From positions 1,178,001-1,242,000 of the forward strand of contig NZ_VFNP01000001.1 of assembly GCF_006715635.1 (NCBI RefSeq): 64,000 nucleotides of DNA, in the 5' to 3' direction. Source of the stretch: Streptomyces sp. SLBN-118 (lineage in GTDB: Bacteria; Actinomycetota; Actinomycetes; Streptomycetales; Streptomycetaceae). The first letter of the stretch is position 1, and each line of letters begins with the position of its first letter. Below, one piece after another: positions 42,175 through 51,950 of the stretch. The position numbers and the translations under genes are program-made. The notes beneath the pieces are model-generated. The model worked only from the letters and a program-made list of their open reading frames with translations, did not search any database and was not told the DNA's origin.

Positions 42175-43572
42175 ATGACCGCACTCGACGCACGCCCCGG
42201 CACGACGACGGAGCTCCGCTTCCCGGCGGGTTTCCGCTGGGGCACCGCCACCGCCGCCTACCAGATCGAGGGCGCCGCCGCGGAGGACGGCCGTACCGCC
42301 TCGATCTGGGACACCTTCAGCCGCACGCCCGGCAGGGTGCGCAACGGTGACACCGGCGACATCGCCGCCGACCACTACCACCGCATGCGCGAGGACGTCG
42401 CGCTGATGAAGCAACTCGGCGTCACCGACTACCGGTTCTCCGTCGCCTGGCCACGGGTCCAGCCGACCGGGCACGGTCCCGCCGTCCAGAAGGGCCTGGA
42501 CTTCTACCGGCGGCTCACCGACGAGCTGCGGGACGCGGGCATCCGCCCGGTCGCCACCCTCTACCACTGGGATCTGCCGCAGGAGTTGGAGGACGCGGGC
42601 GGCTGGCCGCAGCGCGAGACCGCGCAGCGGTTCGGCGACTACGCCAGGATCGTGGCAGAGGCGATCGGCGACCGTGTGGCGACCTGGACCACACTGAACG
42701 AGCCGTGGTGTGCGGCCTTTCTCGGCTACGGCTCCGGGGTCCACGCACCCGGGCGCACCAGCGCGAGCGCCTCGCTGCGAGCCGCCCACCACTTCAATCT
42801 CGCGCACGGCTGGGCGGCGCAGGCGCTGCGCGCGTCACCCTCCGGCTCCGAGATCTCGCTGACGCTCAACCTGCACGCGGTACGTCCGCTCACCGGCTCG
42901 GAGGCCGACCAGGACGCCGCCCGCCGTATCGACGCCGTCGCCAACCGGATCTTCCTCGACCCGGTGTTCCATGGCCGCCTTCCGGAGGATCTGGTCCGCG
43001 ACACGGCCGCGGTGACCGACTGGTCCTTCGTCCAGGACGGCGATCTTGAGGTCGTCTCCACGCCGATCGACTCCCTGGGCATCAACTACTACTCCCCCAC
43101 GGTCGTGGGCGCCGGCACCTCGGAGGCTCCCTCGCCGTGGGCCGGCGCCGAGGAGCATGTGCGCTTCCTCCCGGCGCCGGGCCCGCGCACGGCGATGGAC
43201 TGGCCGGTGGACGCCGAGGGTCTGTACGAGCTTCTGATCCGCCTGCGGGACGATCTGCCGGGTGTGCCGCTCTTGATCACCGAGAACGGCGCCGCGTACG
43301 ACGATTACGCCGACCCGTCCGGCGACGTCCACGACCCGGAGCGGGTGGAGTATGTGCGCACCCATCTCGCCGCCGCGCACCGGGCGATCGCCGACGGCGC
43401 GGATGTGCGCGGCTACTTCCTGTGGTCGCTGCTCGACAACTTCGAGTGGGCGTACGGCTACAGCAAGCGGTTCGGCATCGTGCATGTCGACTTCGCGACC
43501 CAGCGCCGTACGTTCAAGGACAGCGCCCGCTGGTACGCGGATGTGATCGCACGCGGCGGACTGACCGGCTGA
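42175..43572 (+). CDS. Intracellular GH1 beta-glucosidase (BglC-like)
   Basis: 465 residues without a signal peptide. The (beta/alpha)8 GH1 fold shows [14 protein letters not shown], the acid/base Glu176 in TLNEPW and the nucleophile Glu370 in LLITENG. The C-terminal signature is [20 protein letters not shown]. It hydrolyses imported beta-gluco-oligosaccharides to glucose in the cytoplasm, the last step of the operon's pathway. The ATG follows a GGGAG site at ten bases. The last 59 bp overlap the convergent DUF2236 gene. Confidence 0.93.
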   Translation: MTALDARPGTTTELRFPAGFRWGTATAAYQIEGAAAEDGRTASIWDTFSRTPGRVRNGDTGDIAADHYHRMREDVALMKQLGVTDYRFSVAWPRVQPTGHGPAVQKGLDFYRRLTDELRDAGIRPVATLYHWDLPQELEDAGGWPQRETAQRFGDYARIVAEAIGDRVATWTTLNEPWCAAFLGYGSGVHAPGRTSASASLRAAHHFNLAHGWAAQALRASPSGSEISLTLNLHAVRPLTGSEADQDAARRIDAVANRIFLDPVFHGRLPEDLVRDTAAVTDWSFVQDGDLEVVSTPIDSLGINYYSPTVVGAGTSEAPSPWAGAEEHVRFLPAPGPRTAMDWPVDAEGLYELLIRLRDDLPGVPLLITENGAAYDDYADPSGDVHDPERVEYVRTHLAAAHRAIADGADVRGYFLWSLLDNFEWAYGYSKRFGIVHVDFATQRRTFKDSARWYADVIARGGLTG

Positions 43573-44428
43573 GCCCGGCGGACCGCCGCGCCTGGCGCGC
43601 GAACGGGAGGTAGCGCAGTCGCTCGGGGAGTACGGGAACCACCACCCGTACGACCCGGGCGAATCTGCGCAGGGCCCGCTCCTGCTCCACGGTCCACTGC
43701 AGACCGATCGCGTCGCGCGCCTCGGGCGGCATCAGCCCGATGGTGAGGAAGCGGCGGAAGCGGACGAAGGAGGGGAGCAGCATCGGCCAGAGCATCGCGA
43801 GCAGCGCCCTGACGGGCAGCGGCCCGCGGTCGGGCGGCGGCAAGGTCACGTCGAGGGCTGTCAGTTCGCGGACGACGGCCGTCTCCTCCACCTCCTCGGT
43901 GAGCCTCCCCCGGAAGTACGGCCAGAACTCCTCGACCGTCCGCGGCATCTCCCGCTCCTCGATGCCGAGGATCCGACCGACCTGGAGCCACTCGGCGTAC
44001 AGCTGCCGCTCCTGCGCCTCGGTGAGCGGGCGCGCCAGATGGCGCAGCGCGTGCTGGAAGACGGGGAAGCCGGTGGCGTGGACCCAGGAGTAGCACTCGG
44101 GATCCAGCGCCTGATACGGGCGACCGCGGGAGTCGGTGCCCCGGATCGGCCGGTGGAGCTCGCGGAGCCTGCGCCCCTCTTCGGCCGCCGCCTCGCCTCC
44201 GTACACCCACAGCTGGAGCGAGCGCAGGGAGCGCTCGCCGCGGCCCCAGGGGTCGCTGCGGAAGACGGAGTACTCGTCGACGCCCGCGGCGACGGCCGGG
44301 TGGGCGACCTGTAGAGCCAGGGCGGCGGGCAGCATGAGCAGCTCGCGGATGTCGCCGACGACGGACCACAGCACTCCGCCGGGCGGCGGCGGGAGGGGAT
44401 CTGCCACGGCCCCGGTCATGTCCACCAT
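43514..44428 (-). CDS. Oxygenase MpaB family (DUF2236) protein
   Basis: About 304 residues, all helical, with [45 protein letters not shown] and the conserved [15 protein letters not shown]. This is the DUF2236/MpaB signature shared with latex-clearing protein; members bind a b-type haem and the physiological substrates are mostly unknown. The start is uncertain. The ATG at 44426-44428 directly follows an A/T-rich block (taaaagttac) and may be leaderless; the ATG at 44419 is an alternative. Its 3' end overlaps the convergent glucosidase gene, which may limit co-expression. Confidence 0.8.
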   Translation of the reverse strand: MVDMTGAVADPLPPPPGGVLWSVVGDIRELLMLPAALALQVAHPAVAAGVDEYSVFRSDPWGRGERSLRSLQLWVYGGEAAAEEGRRLRELHRPIRGTDSRGRPYQALDPECYSWVHATGFPVFQHALRHLARPLTEAQERQLYAEWLQVGRILGIEEREMPRTVEEFWPYFRGRLTEEVEETAVVRELTALDVTLPPPDRGPLPVRALLAMLWPMLLPSFVRFRRFLTIGLMPPEARDAIGLQWTVEQERALRRFARVVRVVVPVLPERLRYLPFARQARRSAGLSRSVRRVRSHPRTSGRCP

Positions 44429-44576
44429 CGTAACTTTTAGGGGGTCGGGCGTGCTGGAGTTGGTGTGATCGTGCGGCTGCGGAAAGAAAGTGGGCACCTG
44501 GTCATTACCAGGAGGTAACTCTGGCTGATTTGATGTGCGGCGCCGGTCCTACCCCCCACCTGAATCGGGAGTTCCT

Positions 44577-45566
44577 GTGCCACACTCCATGCTCCGCCGT
44601 ATCCCTGGCGCAGCGCTGTCCACCGCACTCGCCGCCGCCGTCCTGACCGGGACGGCTCCGGCGGCTTCCGCCGCCGAGACGGCGGTGACCCCGCCGCTGA
44701 AGGTGCTGACGTACAACACCTTCCTCTTCAGCAAGACGCTGTACCCCAACTGGGGCCAGGACCACCGGGCCGCCGCGATAACCGCGGCCCCGTTCTTCCA
44801 GGGCAAGGACGTCGTCGTGGTCCAGGAGGCCTTCGACAACTCCTCGTCGGACGCGCTCAAGCAGAAGGCCGCAGACCAGTACCCGTACCAGACGCCGGTG
44901 ATGGGGCGGAGCAAGGACGGCTGGGACGCGACGGGCGGTTCGTACTCGGCTGTCACGCCCGAGGACGGCGGTGTCGCGATCCTCAGCAAGTGGCCCGTCG
45001 TCCGCAAGGAGCAGTACGTCTACAAGGACGCCTGCGGTGCCGACTGGTGGTCCAACAAGGGCTTCGTGTATGTCGTGCTGAATGTGAACGGCACGAAGGT
45101 CCATGTCGTTGGCACGCACGCGCAGTCCACCGACCCGGGCTGCGGCGCGGGCGAGGCGGCGCAGATGCGCAGCCGCCAGTTCAGGGCGATCGACGCCTTC
45201 CTCGACGGCAAGAACATCCCCGCGTCCGAACAGGTCATGGTCGCGGGCGACTTCAATGTCGACTCGCGGACGCCGGAGTACAGCACGATGCTCGCCGACG
45301 CCGGGCTCACGGCAGCGGACGCCCGCACCGGGCACCCGTACTCCTTCGACACCGAGCAGAACTCGATCGCGAACTACCGGTACCCGGACGACCCGCGCGA
45401 GGACCTCGACTACGTCCTGCACCGCGCCGGGCACGCGAAGCCCGCCGGCTGGTCCAATGAGGTGATCAAGGAGCAGAGCGCGCCATGGTCGGTCTCCAGC
45501 TGGGGCAGGACGTACACGTACACCAATCTCAGCGACCATTACCCCGTGATCGCGTCCGGCCAGTAG
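44577..45566 (+). CDS. Secreted sphingomyelinase C-like phosphodiesterase (DNase I fold)
   Basis: 329 residues. A Sec signal (LSTALAAAVLTGTAPAASAA) precedes an endonuclease/exonuclease/phosphatase fold with LTYNTFLF, the metal-binding Glu in VVVQEAF, GDFNVDSRTPEY, LDYVLHRAG and the catalytic His in LSDHYPV. This combination fits bacterial neutral sphingomyelinases, which release ceramide from sphingomyelin, although other phosphodiesters are possible. The GTG at 44577 is chosen because GGGAG lies five bases upstream; the in-frame ATG five codons later is less well placed. Confidence 0.85.
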   Translation: MPHSMLRRIPGAALSTALAAAVLTGTAPAASAAETAVTPPLKVLTYNTFLFSKTLYPNWGQDHRAAAITAAPFFQGKDVVVVQEAFDNSSSDALKQKAADQYPYQTPVMGRSKDGWDATGGSYSAVTPEDGGVAILSKWPVVRKEQYVYKDACGADWWSNKGFVYVVLNVNGTKVHVVGTHAQSTDPGCGAGEAAQMRSRQFRAIDAFLDGKNIPASEQVMVAGDFNVDSRTPEYSTMLADAGLTAADARTGHPYSFDTEQNSIANYRYPDDPREDLDYVLHRAGHAKPAGWSNEVIKEQSAPWSVSSWGRTYTYTNLSDHYPVIASGQ

Positions 45567-45644
45567 TCGCGAGCCCTTCGCAGCTGGTCAGAGGCCGCTT
45601 TTCGACAGTGGCTGCAAGGTAGTTGATGTGTCACGGTGGTGACC

Positions 45645-46565
45645 ATGACGGGGTACGGACACGTCCATGGTCACCACCATCACTCTGCGCACGACCGGAT
45701 CGACGCGGCCCTCGAAGGGTCGGCGCTGGGGCTGCGCACGCTCTGCTTCTCCTTCGGTGTGCTGGCCGCGACGACCGCCGTCCAGGCGGTGATCGCGGCC
45801 GCTTCCGGCTCGGTGGCACTGCTGGGCGACACCGTCCACAACGCGGCCGACGCACTCACCGCGCTGCCGCTCGCCCTGGCCTTTCTCCTCGGCAGGCGGG
45901 CGGCCACGCGCCGCTACACCTACGGCTTCGGGCGAGCCGAGGATCTGGCGGGCGTCTTCGTCGTGCTGGTGATCGCCGCGTCCGCCCTCTTCGCCGGATA
46001 CGAGGCGCTGCGACGGCTGTTCGAGCCGCAGGAGGTCAGTCATCTGACCGCGGTGGCCGGGGGCGCGCTGGTCGGCTTCGCCGGCAACGAGTGGGTGGCG
46101 CGGGCCCGCATCCGGACCGGCCGCAGGATCGGTTCGGCCGCGCTCGTGGCCGACGGACTGCACGCCCGCAGCGACGGGTTCACCTCTCTGGCCGTACTGC
46201 TGGGCGCGGGCGGATCTGCACTCGGATGGCGGTGGGCCGATCCGGTGACCGGGCTGGCGATCACCGGGGCAATCGCCCTGGTGCTGCGGGGTGCGGCCCG
46301 TGAGGTCTGGCACCGGCTGATGGACGCGGTCGACCCGGCGCTGATCGACGCGGCCGAGCACGCGTTGTCCCATGTCGAGGGCGTACTGGCCGTGGGGGAC
46401 GTGCGTATGCGCTGGCTCGGGCACGGGCTGCGGGCGGAGACCTCGATCGTTGTCGACCCCGCGCTGACGGTGATGCAGGCGCATAAAGTGGCGTTGGCCG
46501 CCGAGCACGCCCTGATCAACGGGGTCCGGCGGCTGAGCACGGCCACCGTGCAGATCCATCCCTGA
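45645..46565 (+). CDS. Cation diffusion facilitator (CDF) metal exporter
   Basis: 306 residues with a His-rich N-terminus (GHVHGHHHHSAHD) and six helices. The CDF metal site is in helices II and V (GDTVHNAADALTALP and ADGLHARSDGFTSLAV, i.e. HxxxD pairs). A C-terminal cytoplasmic ferredoxin-like domain follows. It exports Zn2+ or a related divalent ion in exchange for protons. Start choice lies between GTG 45636, GTG 45639 and ATG 45645; I take the ATG. Confidence 0.9.
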   Translation: MTGYGHVHGHHHHSAHDRIDAALEGSALGLRTLCFSFGVLAATTAVQAVIAAASGSVALLGDTVHNAADALTALPLALAFLLGRRAATRRYTYGFGRAEDLAGVFVVLVIAASALFAGYEALRRLFEPQEVSHLTAVAGGALVGFAGNEWVARARIRTGRRIGSAALVADGLHARSDGFTSLAVLLGAGGSALGWRWADPVTGLAITGAIALVLRGAAREVWHRLMDAVDPALIDAAEHALSHVEGVLAVGDVRMRWLGHGLRAETSIVVDPALTVMQAHKVALAAEHALINGVRRLSTATVQIHP

Positions 46566-46707
46566 CCGTCTTGCCAGGAGGGTGCTCCAGCATTCCCACA
46601 CCCGTGCGCGCATGACAGGGCCATGCCAAATCGGGCTCCGGACTGCTCCACTCCGCATCACTCCTGGGCACTCCCCCACAGCGGACTCGTACGAAGGAGA
46701 AGCCCCC

Positions 46708-47775
46708 ATGAGACGCACGCTCCGCGCGCGCATCTTCCTTTCCGTCCTTATCTCCCTGCCCGCCGTCGGCCTGGGCTCGGGCACCGCCGGCGCCGCCTCG
46801 GAACCCACACCGGGCGTCACAGCCTCCGCCAGCCAGTACGCCGTCAACACCAACCTCGAACGCGAACTCGACGACGACAACAGCGCCGGGTCGTATCTCG
46901 ACCCCGCGACAGGCGAACTGGTCGTCACCGTCACCGATTCGGCCGCGGCCGAAGCGGTGACAGCCGCCGGCGCCCGCCCCAAGCTCGTCGAGCGCAGCAC
47001 CGCACAGCTCAAGACCGTCATGAACACCCTCGACACCCAGGCGAACATCACCGGCACCTCGTGGGGCATCGACCCCTCCAGGAACCAGGTCGCCGTCGAG
47101 GCCGACGCGTCCGTCTCCGTGGCCTCCATGACCCAGCTGCGGAAGGTGGCCGCGGGACTCGGCGAGGCCGTGCGCGTCCAGCGCGTGCCGGGCGTCTTCA
47201 AGAAGGAGGTGGACGGCGGCGACGCGATCTACGGCGGGGGCTACCGCTGCTCGGCCGCCTTCAACGTGGCCGGCGGCGGCACGGCCCGCTACTTCCTGAC
47301 GGCAGGCCACTGCACCAACCAGGCCTACAGGTGGGCGGCGTGGCCCGGCGGACCGTCCATCGGCACCCGCGTAGGCACGAGCTTCCCGACCAACGACTAC
47401 GGCATCGTCCGCTACTCGGCCAGCGGGCAGCCCTACGGGAGGGTCGACCTGTACAACGGCTCGTACCAGGACATCGCGTCCTCGGCCGATGCCATCGTCG
47501 GCCAGTACATCAGGAAGAGCGGCTCGACCACCCATGTGACCACCGGGCGGGTCACCGCGGTGAACGTCACGGTGCACTACCCCGAGGGGACCGTCTACCA
47601 AATGGTCCGCACCACGGCGTGTTCGGCCGCCGGCGACAGCGGCGGCGCGCACTTCGCCGGCAACGTGGCCCTGGGCATCCACTCGGGCAGCGCCGGCTGC
47701 TCCGGCACCAACGGCTCGGCGATCTTCCAGCCGGTGCGGGAAGCGCTCAGCGCGTACGGAGTGCACGTGTACTGA
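46708..47775 (+). CDS. Secreted streptogrisin-type S1 serine protease
   Basis: A 355-residue preproenzyme. A Sec signal (FLSVLISLPAVGLGSGTAGA) and an alpha-lytic-type propeptide (about 30-170, with LERELDDDNSAGSYLDPATG) precede the mature chymotrypsin fold. That fold holds TAGHC (His), TNDYG (Asp) and GDSGGAHFAG (Ser). The propeptide folds the protease and is then removed. The ATG is preceded by GAAGGAGAAG. A strong terminator follows at 47790-47823. Confidence 0.92.
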   Translation: MRRTLRARIFLSVLISLPAVGLGSGTAGAASEPTPGVTASASQYAVNTNLERELDDDNSAGSYLDPATGELVVTVTDSAAAEAVTAAGARPKLVERSTAQLKTVMNTLDTQANITGTSWGIDPSRNQVAVEADASVSVASMTQLRKVAAGLGEAVRVQRVPGVFKKEVDGGDAIYGGGYRCSAAFNVAGGGTARYFLTAGHCTNQAYRWAAWPGGPSIGTRVGTSFPTNDYGIVRYSASGQPYGRVDLYNGSYQDIASSADAIVGQYIRKSGSTTHVTTGRVTAVNVTVHYPEGTVYQMVRTTACSAAGDSGGAHFAGNVALGIHSGSAGCSGTNGSAIFQPVREALSAYGVHVY

Positions 47776-47789
47776 CGCACGACGCGCGG

Positions 47790-47823
47790 CGACGGCGTGC
47801 CCACGGGCGTGGGCACGCCGTCG
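47790..47823 (+). terminator. Strong terminator of the S1 protease gene
   Basis: CGACGGCGTGCCCAC (47790-47804) and GTGGGCACGCCGTCG (47809-47823) form a perfect 15-bp stem with a four-base loop, 14 bp after the stop codon. It also shields the following EamA gene from read-through. Confidence 0.8.
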
Positions 47824-47873
47824 TGCCGCCGCGCCGCGGGGGCGGGCGCGCCACCCCGGCCTACGGTGGTCCG

Positions 47874-48764
47874 ATGCGCCGCCCCCAGGACCGTGTGGCT
47901 CTCGCCTCCTTCGCCGGATGCTCCCTCCTCGCGGGTGGCAACGCCGTCGGCGTCAGGTTCAGCAACCGCGAGCTGGACCCGCTGTGGGGAGCGGCGGTGC
48001 GCTTCGGCGCCGCCGCGGTGGTGCTGCTCGCGATCATGGTTCTGCGCCGGCTGCCCCTGCCACGCGGGCGGGCGCTGGCCGGAACCCTGCTCTTCGGCGT
48101 GCTGAACTTCGCGGTGACCTTCGGGCTGGCCTACCACGCGCTCGTCCGTATCCACGCCGGTCTCGGCCAGACGATCCTGGCCCTGGTGCCGCTCGTGACC
48201 CTTCTGCTGGCCGTGGCCCAGCACCAGGAGCGGTTCCGGACCTCGGCCGTGGTGGGCACCCTCTTCGCGGTCGCGGGAGTCGCACTGGCCTCCCGCGCGC
48301 CCCTGCAGAACTCGGTACCGCCGGGCTATCTGCTGGCGCTGCTCGGCAGTGTTCTCTGCCTCGCCCAGGCGGCGGTCCTGGTGCGCCGCCTCCCGGCGGT
48401 CCACCCGGTGACCATGAACGCCTTGGGCATGACGGCGGCCGCGGTGGTGCTCTTCGCCGGATCTCTCGTCGCCCGCGACCACTGGACCCTGCCGGAGCGC
48501 GCCACTACCTGGTGGGCGCTGGGCTATCTGGTGATCGGTGGCTCAGTGCTGACCTTTGTCCTCTACCTGGTCGTGATCCAGCGCTGGAGCGCGTCGCGGG
48601 CCGCGTATGTGTTCGTGATCATCCCGTTGATCACGATCGTCCTGTCGGCCTGGCTCGACGACGAACCCCTGACCGCGGGACTCCTGCTGGGCGCGCCGCT
48701 GATCCTTACGGGTGTGTACCTGGGAGCCCTGCGTCCGATACGGCATCCGGTTGACGGCCAATGA
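47874..48764 (+). CDS. EamA/DMT-family transporter
   Basis: 296 residues with ten predicted helices arranged as two EamA repeats, including LLAGGNAVGVRFSNRELDPL and GSVLTFVLYLVVIQRWSASR. These inner-membrane proteins export small metabolites; the substrate is not visible. The ATG at 47874 follows GGTGG at five bases. The much longer open frame extending upstream runs through the protease gene in another frame and is not real. Confidence 0.88.
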   Translation: MRRPQDRVALASFAGCSLLAGGNAVGVRFSNRELDPLWGAAVRFGAAAVVLLAIMVLRRLPLPRGRALAGTLLFGVLNFAVTFGLAYHALVRIHAGLGQTILALVPLVTLLLAVAQHQERFRTSAVVGTLFAVAGVALASRAPLQNSVPPGYLLALLGSVLCLAQAAVLVRRLPAVHPVTMNALGMTAAAVVLFAGSLVARDHWTLPERATTWWALGYLVIGGSVLTFVLYLVVIQRWSASRAAYVFVIIPLITIVLSAWLDDEPLTAGLLLGAPLILTGVYLGALRPIRHPVDGQ

Positions 48765-48857
48765 CAATCGGTCTTCGCTGTACGGCGCCTTTCACAACAA
48801 TGGTGAGACAGCAATACTGTTGCACCGGACGGATGCCCAGGAGAGGCGAGGCAGACC

Positions 48858-49589
48858 ATGGCGACCGAGACCGAGGAGCCGACGCTCACCGTCGACGAGC
48901 TGGCCGCGCGGGCCGGGGTGACGGTGCGGACCATTCGCTTCTACAGCACGCGCGGACTGCTGCCGCCGCCGGTCATCGGGGCGCGGCGCGTCGGGCACTA
49001 CGGGCCCGGGCATCTGTCCCGGCTCGCCCTGATCGAGGAGCTTCAGCACCAGGGCATGACGCTCGCCGCGATCGAGCGCTATCTGGAGCAGCTGCCGCCG
49101 GATCTGAGCGCGCACGATCTCGCCATCCACCGTGCCCTGGTGGCCTCCTGGGCGCCGGACTCGGCCGAGGAGGCCAGCCGCGGCGAGCTGGAGCGCCGCG
49201 CGGGGCGGTCGCTCGGCGAGGAGGACATCGACCGGCTCGCTGCGATGGGCGTCCTGGAGCGCGAGGCCGCCGGGGGCGGCTACCGGCTCGACCCGGGGCT
49301 GTTGCGGCTCGGGGTGCAGTTGCTCGACGTGCCCATCGCGCACGAGACGATCCTCGCCGCCCGTACCGTCCTGCTGGAGCACACCCGCTCGGCCGCGCAC
49401 GAGCTCACCCGGCTGTTCCGCGACGAGGTGTGGAACCCTTACCGGGAGCGGGAGTCGGACCCCGAGCATGTGGCCGCGATGAAGTCGCTGTCCGCCCATA
49501 TGCAGCCGATGGTCGTGCAGGCGCTGGTCACCGCCTTCCAGCGGTCGTTGAAGGAGGAGTTGCGGGCCGCGTTCCGTCAGGAGGGCTGA
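48858..49589 (+). CDS. MerR-family transcriptional regulator
   Basis: 243 residues. The N-terminal MerR helix-turn-helix is LTVDELAARAGVTVRTIRFY, with the wing residues GHYGPGHLSRLALIEEL. A C-terminal helical effector domain of about 140 residues lacks Cys clusters, so it is not a typical metal sensor. Upstream (48800-48835) caaca and tgttg flank a spacer, a possible self-operator. It is convergent with the FadB-like gene. Confidence 0.9.
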   Translation: MATETEEPTLTVDELAARAGVTVRTIRFYSTRGLLPPPVIGARRVGHYGPGHLSRLALIEELQHQGMTLAAIERYLEQLPPDLSAHDLAIHRALVASWAPDSAEEASRGELERRAGRSLGEEDIDRLAAMGVLEREAAGGGYRLDPGLLRLGVQLLDVPIAHETILAARTVLLEHTRSAAHELTRLFRDEVWNPYRERESDPEHVAAMKSLSAHMQPMVVQALVTAFQRSLKEELRAAFRQEG

Positions 49590-49605
49590 ACGCGGCCCGG
49601 ACACC

Positions 49606-49642
49606 AGGCGTCACGCGTCGGGCGTCAGGCGTCACGCGTCGG
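49606..49642. repeat. Tandem duplication covering the stop codon of the FadB-like gene
   Basis: The 16-mer aggcgtcacgcgtcgg occurs at 49606-49621 and 49627-49642, a 21-bp period. Read on the minus strand the second unit contains the last codons and TGA of the FadB-like gene; the first is a duplicate beyond it. Confidence 0.75.
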
Positions 49643-51806
49643 TGAAGACCTCGCCGCGCTCCGCCTTCTCGACGAGCAGCGCGGGCGGCTCGAACCGCTC
49701 GCCGTAGCGCTCGGCGAGTTCACGGGCGCGCGCCACGAAGCCGGGCAGCCCGCCCTCGTAGCCGTTGATGTACTGCAGCACACCGCCCGTCCACGCCGGG
49801 AAGCCGATGCCCATGATCGAGCCGATGTTGGCGTCGGCGACCGACGTCAGCACGTCCTCCTCCAGGCAGCGGACCGAGTCCAGCGCTTCGGAGAACAGCA
49901 TCCGCTCCTTCATGTCGGTGAAGGGGACATCGACGTCCGGCTTCGCGAAGTGCTCGCGCAGGCCCGGCCACAGTCCGGCCCGCTTGCCGTCCTGCCCGTA
50001 CTCGTAGAAGCCCGCCCCGCCGCTGCGGCCGGTACGCCCGAACTCGTCGACCATCCGGTCGATCACCGCGTCCGCCGGGTGCCCGGCCCACGTGCCGCCC
50101 GTCTCCTCGACCGCGCGCCTGGTCTCGTTGCGGATCTTGCGTGGCAGGGTCAGCGTCAGCTCGTCCATCAGCGAGAGCACCTTGGCGGGGTAACCGGCCT
50201 GTGCCGCGGCCTGCTCGACCGACACGGGGTCGACGCCCTCGCCGACCATCGCAACGCCTTCGTTGATGAACTGGCCGATCACACGCGAGGTGAAGAAGCC
50301 GCGTGAGTCGTTGACCACGATCGGGGTCTTGTTGATCTGGCGGACCAGGTCGAAGGCGCGGGCAAGCGCCTCGTCGCCGGTGCGCTCGCCCTTGATGATC
50401 TCGACCAGCGGCATCTTGTCGACGGGCGAGAAAAAGTGCAGACCGATGAAGTCGGCGGGCCGCGAGACACCCTCGGCGAGCACGGTGATGGGCAGCGTCG
50501 AGGTGTTGGAGCAGAGCAGCGCGTCCGGCTCGATGACGTCCTGGATCTCCTGGAACACCTTGTGCTTGAGTGCGGTGTCCTCGAACACCGCCTCGATCAC
50601 GGCGTCGCAGCCCGCGAGATCGGCGGGGTCGGCCGTCGGCGTGATCCGGGCGAGCAGGGCGTCCCGCTTGGCCTCCGTGGTACGGCCCCGGGATAGCGCC
50701 TTGTCGAGCAGCTTCTCGGAGTACGCCTTGCCCTTCTGAGCCGCCTCGCCCGTCACGTCCTTGAGGACCACGTCGATGCCCGCACGGGCGCAGCTGTACG
50801 CGATGCCCGCGCCCATCATCCCGGCGCCGAGGACGGCGACCTTGCGAACCGGCCGCGGCTCGATGCCCCCCGGGCGGTTGGCGCCGGAGTTGACGGCCTG
50901 GAGGTCGAAGAAGAAGGCCTGGATCATGTTCTTGGAGATCTGCCCGGTGACCAGCTCGGTGAAGTACCGGGCCTCGATGGTCAGCGCGGTCTCGAAGTCG
51001 ACCTGGGAGCCCTCGACGGCCGCGGCGAGGATGTTGCGCGGCGCCGGGTACGGGGCGCCCGCCGTCTGCTTCTTGAGGTTGGCCGGGAAGGCCGGGAGGT
51101 TCGCCGCGAAGCGGGGGTTGGAGGGGGTTCCGCCGGGGATCTTGTAGCCCTTGACGTCCCAGGGCTGCTGGGATTCGGGGTTGGCGTCGATGAAGGCGCG
51201 CGCCTTGGCGAGCATCTCCTCGGTCGTGGCGGCGACTTCGTGGACGAGCCCGTTTTCCAGGGCGCGCTGCGGCGAGTACTGCGTGCCCTGCAGGAGCACC
51301 TTCAGCAGGGCGTCGGCGATGCCCATCAGCCGCACGGTACGGGTGACTCCGCCGCCCGCCGGGAGCAGTCCGAGCGTGACCTCGGGCAGGCCGATCTTGG
51401 AGCCGGGTGCGTCGAGCGCGACGCGGTGGTGGCTGGCGAGCGCGATCTCGTAACCGCCGCCCAGCGCCGCGCCGTTGATCGCCGCGACGACCGGCTTGCC
51501 GAGGGTCTCGATCCGGCGCAGGGAGTTCTTGATGGCCGTACCGGTGTCGAATGCCTGCTGGGCCTGCTCGGGACCGACCTTGATCATGTCCTTGAGGTCA
51601 CCGCCGGCGAAGAAGGTCTTCTTGGCGGAGGTGTAGATGATGCCGCGGATCGAGTCCTTCTCGGCCTCGGCCCGGTCGGCGATCGCCGCGATCGAGGCCC
51701 TGAAGGCCTGGTTCATGGTGTTCGCGGACTGGTTGGGGTCGTCGAGGACGAGGGTGACGATCCCCGTCTCGTCCTGCTCCCAGCGGATGGTGGTGCTCTC
51801 GGTCAT
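49632..51806 (-). CDS. Multifunctional enoyl-CoA hydratase / 3-hydroxyacyl-CoA dehydrogenase (FadB-like)
   Basis: 724 residues. The N-terminal crotonase domain has NGAALGGGYEIALASHHRVA and KIGLPEVTLGLLPAGGG, including the two catalytic Glu positions. The Rossmann domain has VAVLGAGMMGAGIAYSCARA, SNTSTLPIT and GLHFFSPVDKMPLVEI, with the catalytic His in HFF. C-terminal 3-HCDH domains follow. It catalyses steps two and three of beta-oxidation. The ATG at 51804-51806 has AGGAG eight bases upstream. With the thiolase 144 bp upstream it forms the usual FadB-FadA pair. Confidence 0.93.
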   Translation of the reverse strand: MTESTTIRWEQDETGIVTLVLDDPNQSANTMNQAFRASIAAIADRAEAEKDSIRGIIYTSAKKTFFAGGDLKDMIKVGPEQAQQAFDTGTAIKNSLRRIETLGKPVVAAINGAALGGGYEIALASHHRVALDAPGSKIGLPEVTLGLLPAGGGVTRTVRLMGIADALLKVLLQGTQYSPQRALENGLVHEVAATTEEMLAKARAFIDANPESQQPWDVKGYKIPGGTPSNPRFAANLPAFPANLKKQTAGAPYPAPRNILAAAVEGSQVDFETALTIEARYFTELVTGQISKNMIQAFFFDLQAVNSGANRPGGIEPRPVRKVAVLGAGMMGAGIAYSCARAGIDVVLKDVTGEAAQKGKAYSEKLLDKALSRGRTTEAKRDALLARITPTADPADLAGCDAVIEAVFEDTALKHKVFQEIQDVIEPDALLCSNTSTLPITVLAEGVSRPADFIGLHFFSPVDKMPLVEIIKGERTGDEALARAFDLVRQINKTPIVVNDSRGFFTSRVIGQFINEGVAMVGEGVDPVSVEQAAAQAGYPAKVLSLMDELTLTLPRKIRNETRRAVEETGGTWAGHPADAVIDRMVDEFGRTGRSGGAGFYEYGQDGKRAGLWPGLREHFAKPDVDVPFTDMKERMLFSEALDSVRCLEEDVLTSVADANIGSIMGIGFPAWTGGVLQYINGYEGGLPGFVARARELAERYGERFEPPALLVEKAERGEVFTDA

Positions 51807-51950
51807 TGCGAAGTCTCCTGAGGGTGTGGTGAGGACGCGCACGGACCCGTCGCGCTGCGACGGTCACGCACACGTCCGCGCGGCTGCGCCGTAGCGGCCG
51901 GCGGGCTCGCGCACCGGGCGTACGCGTGCCCCGGGCGTGTGCGCGCAGCG

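Noticed and set aside
46623..48764. 713-residue fusion of a protease-region frame and an EamA transporter
   Set aside because: The first part is an out-of-frame reading of the S1 protease gene. Only the segment from 47874 is real, and a strong terminator lies between the two genes.
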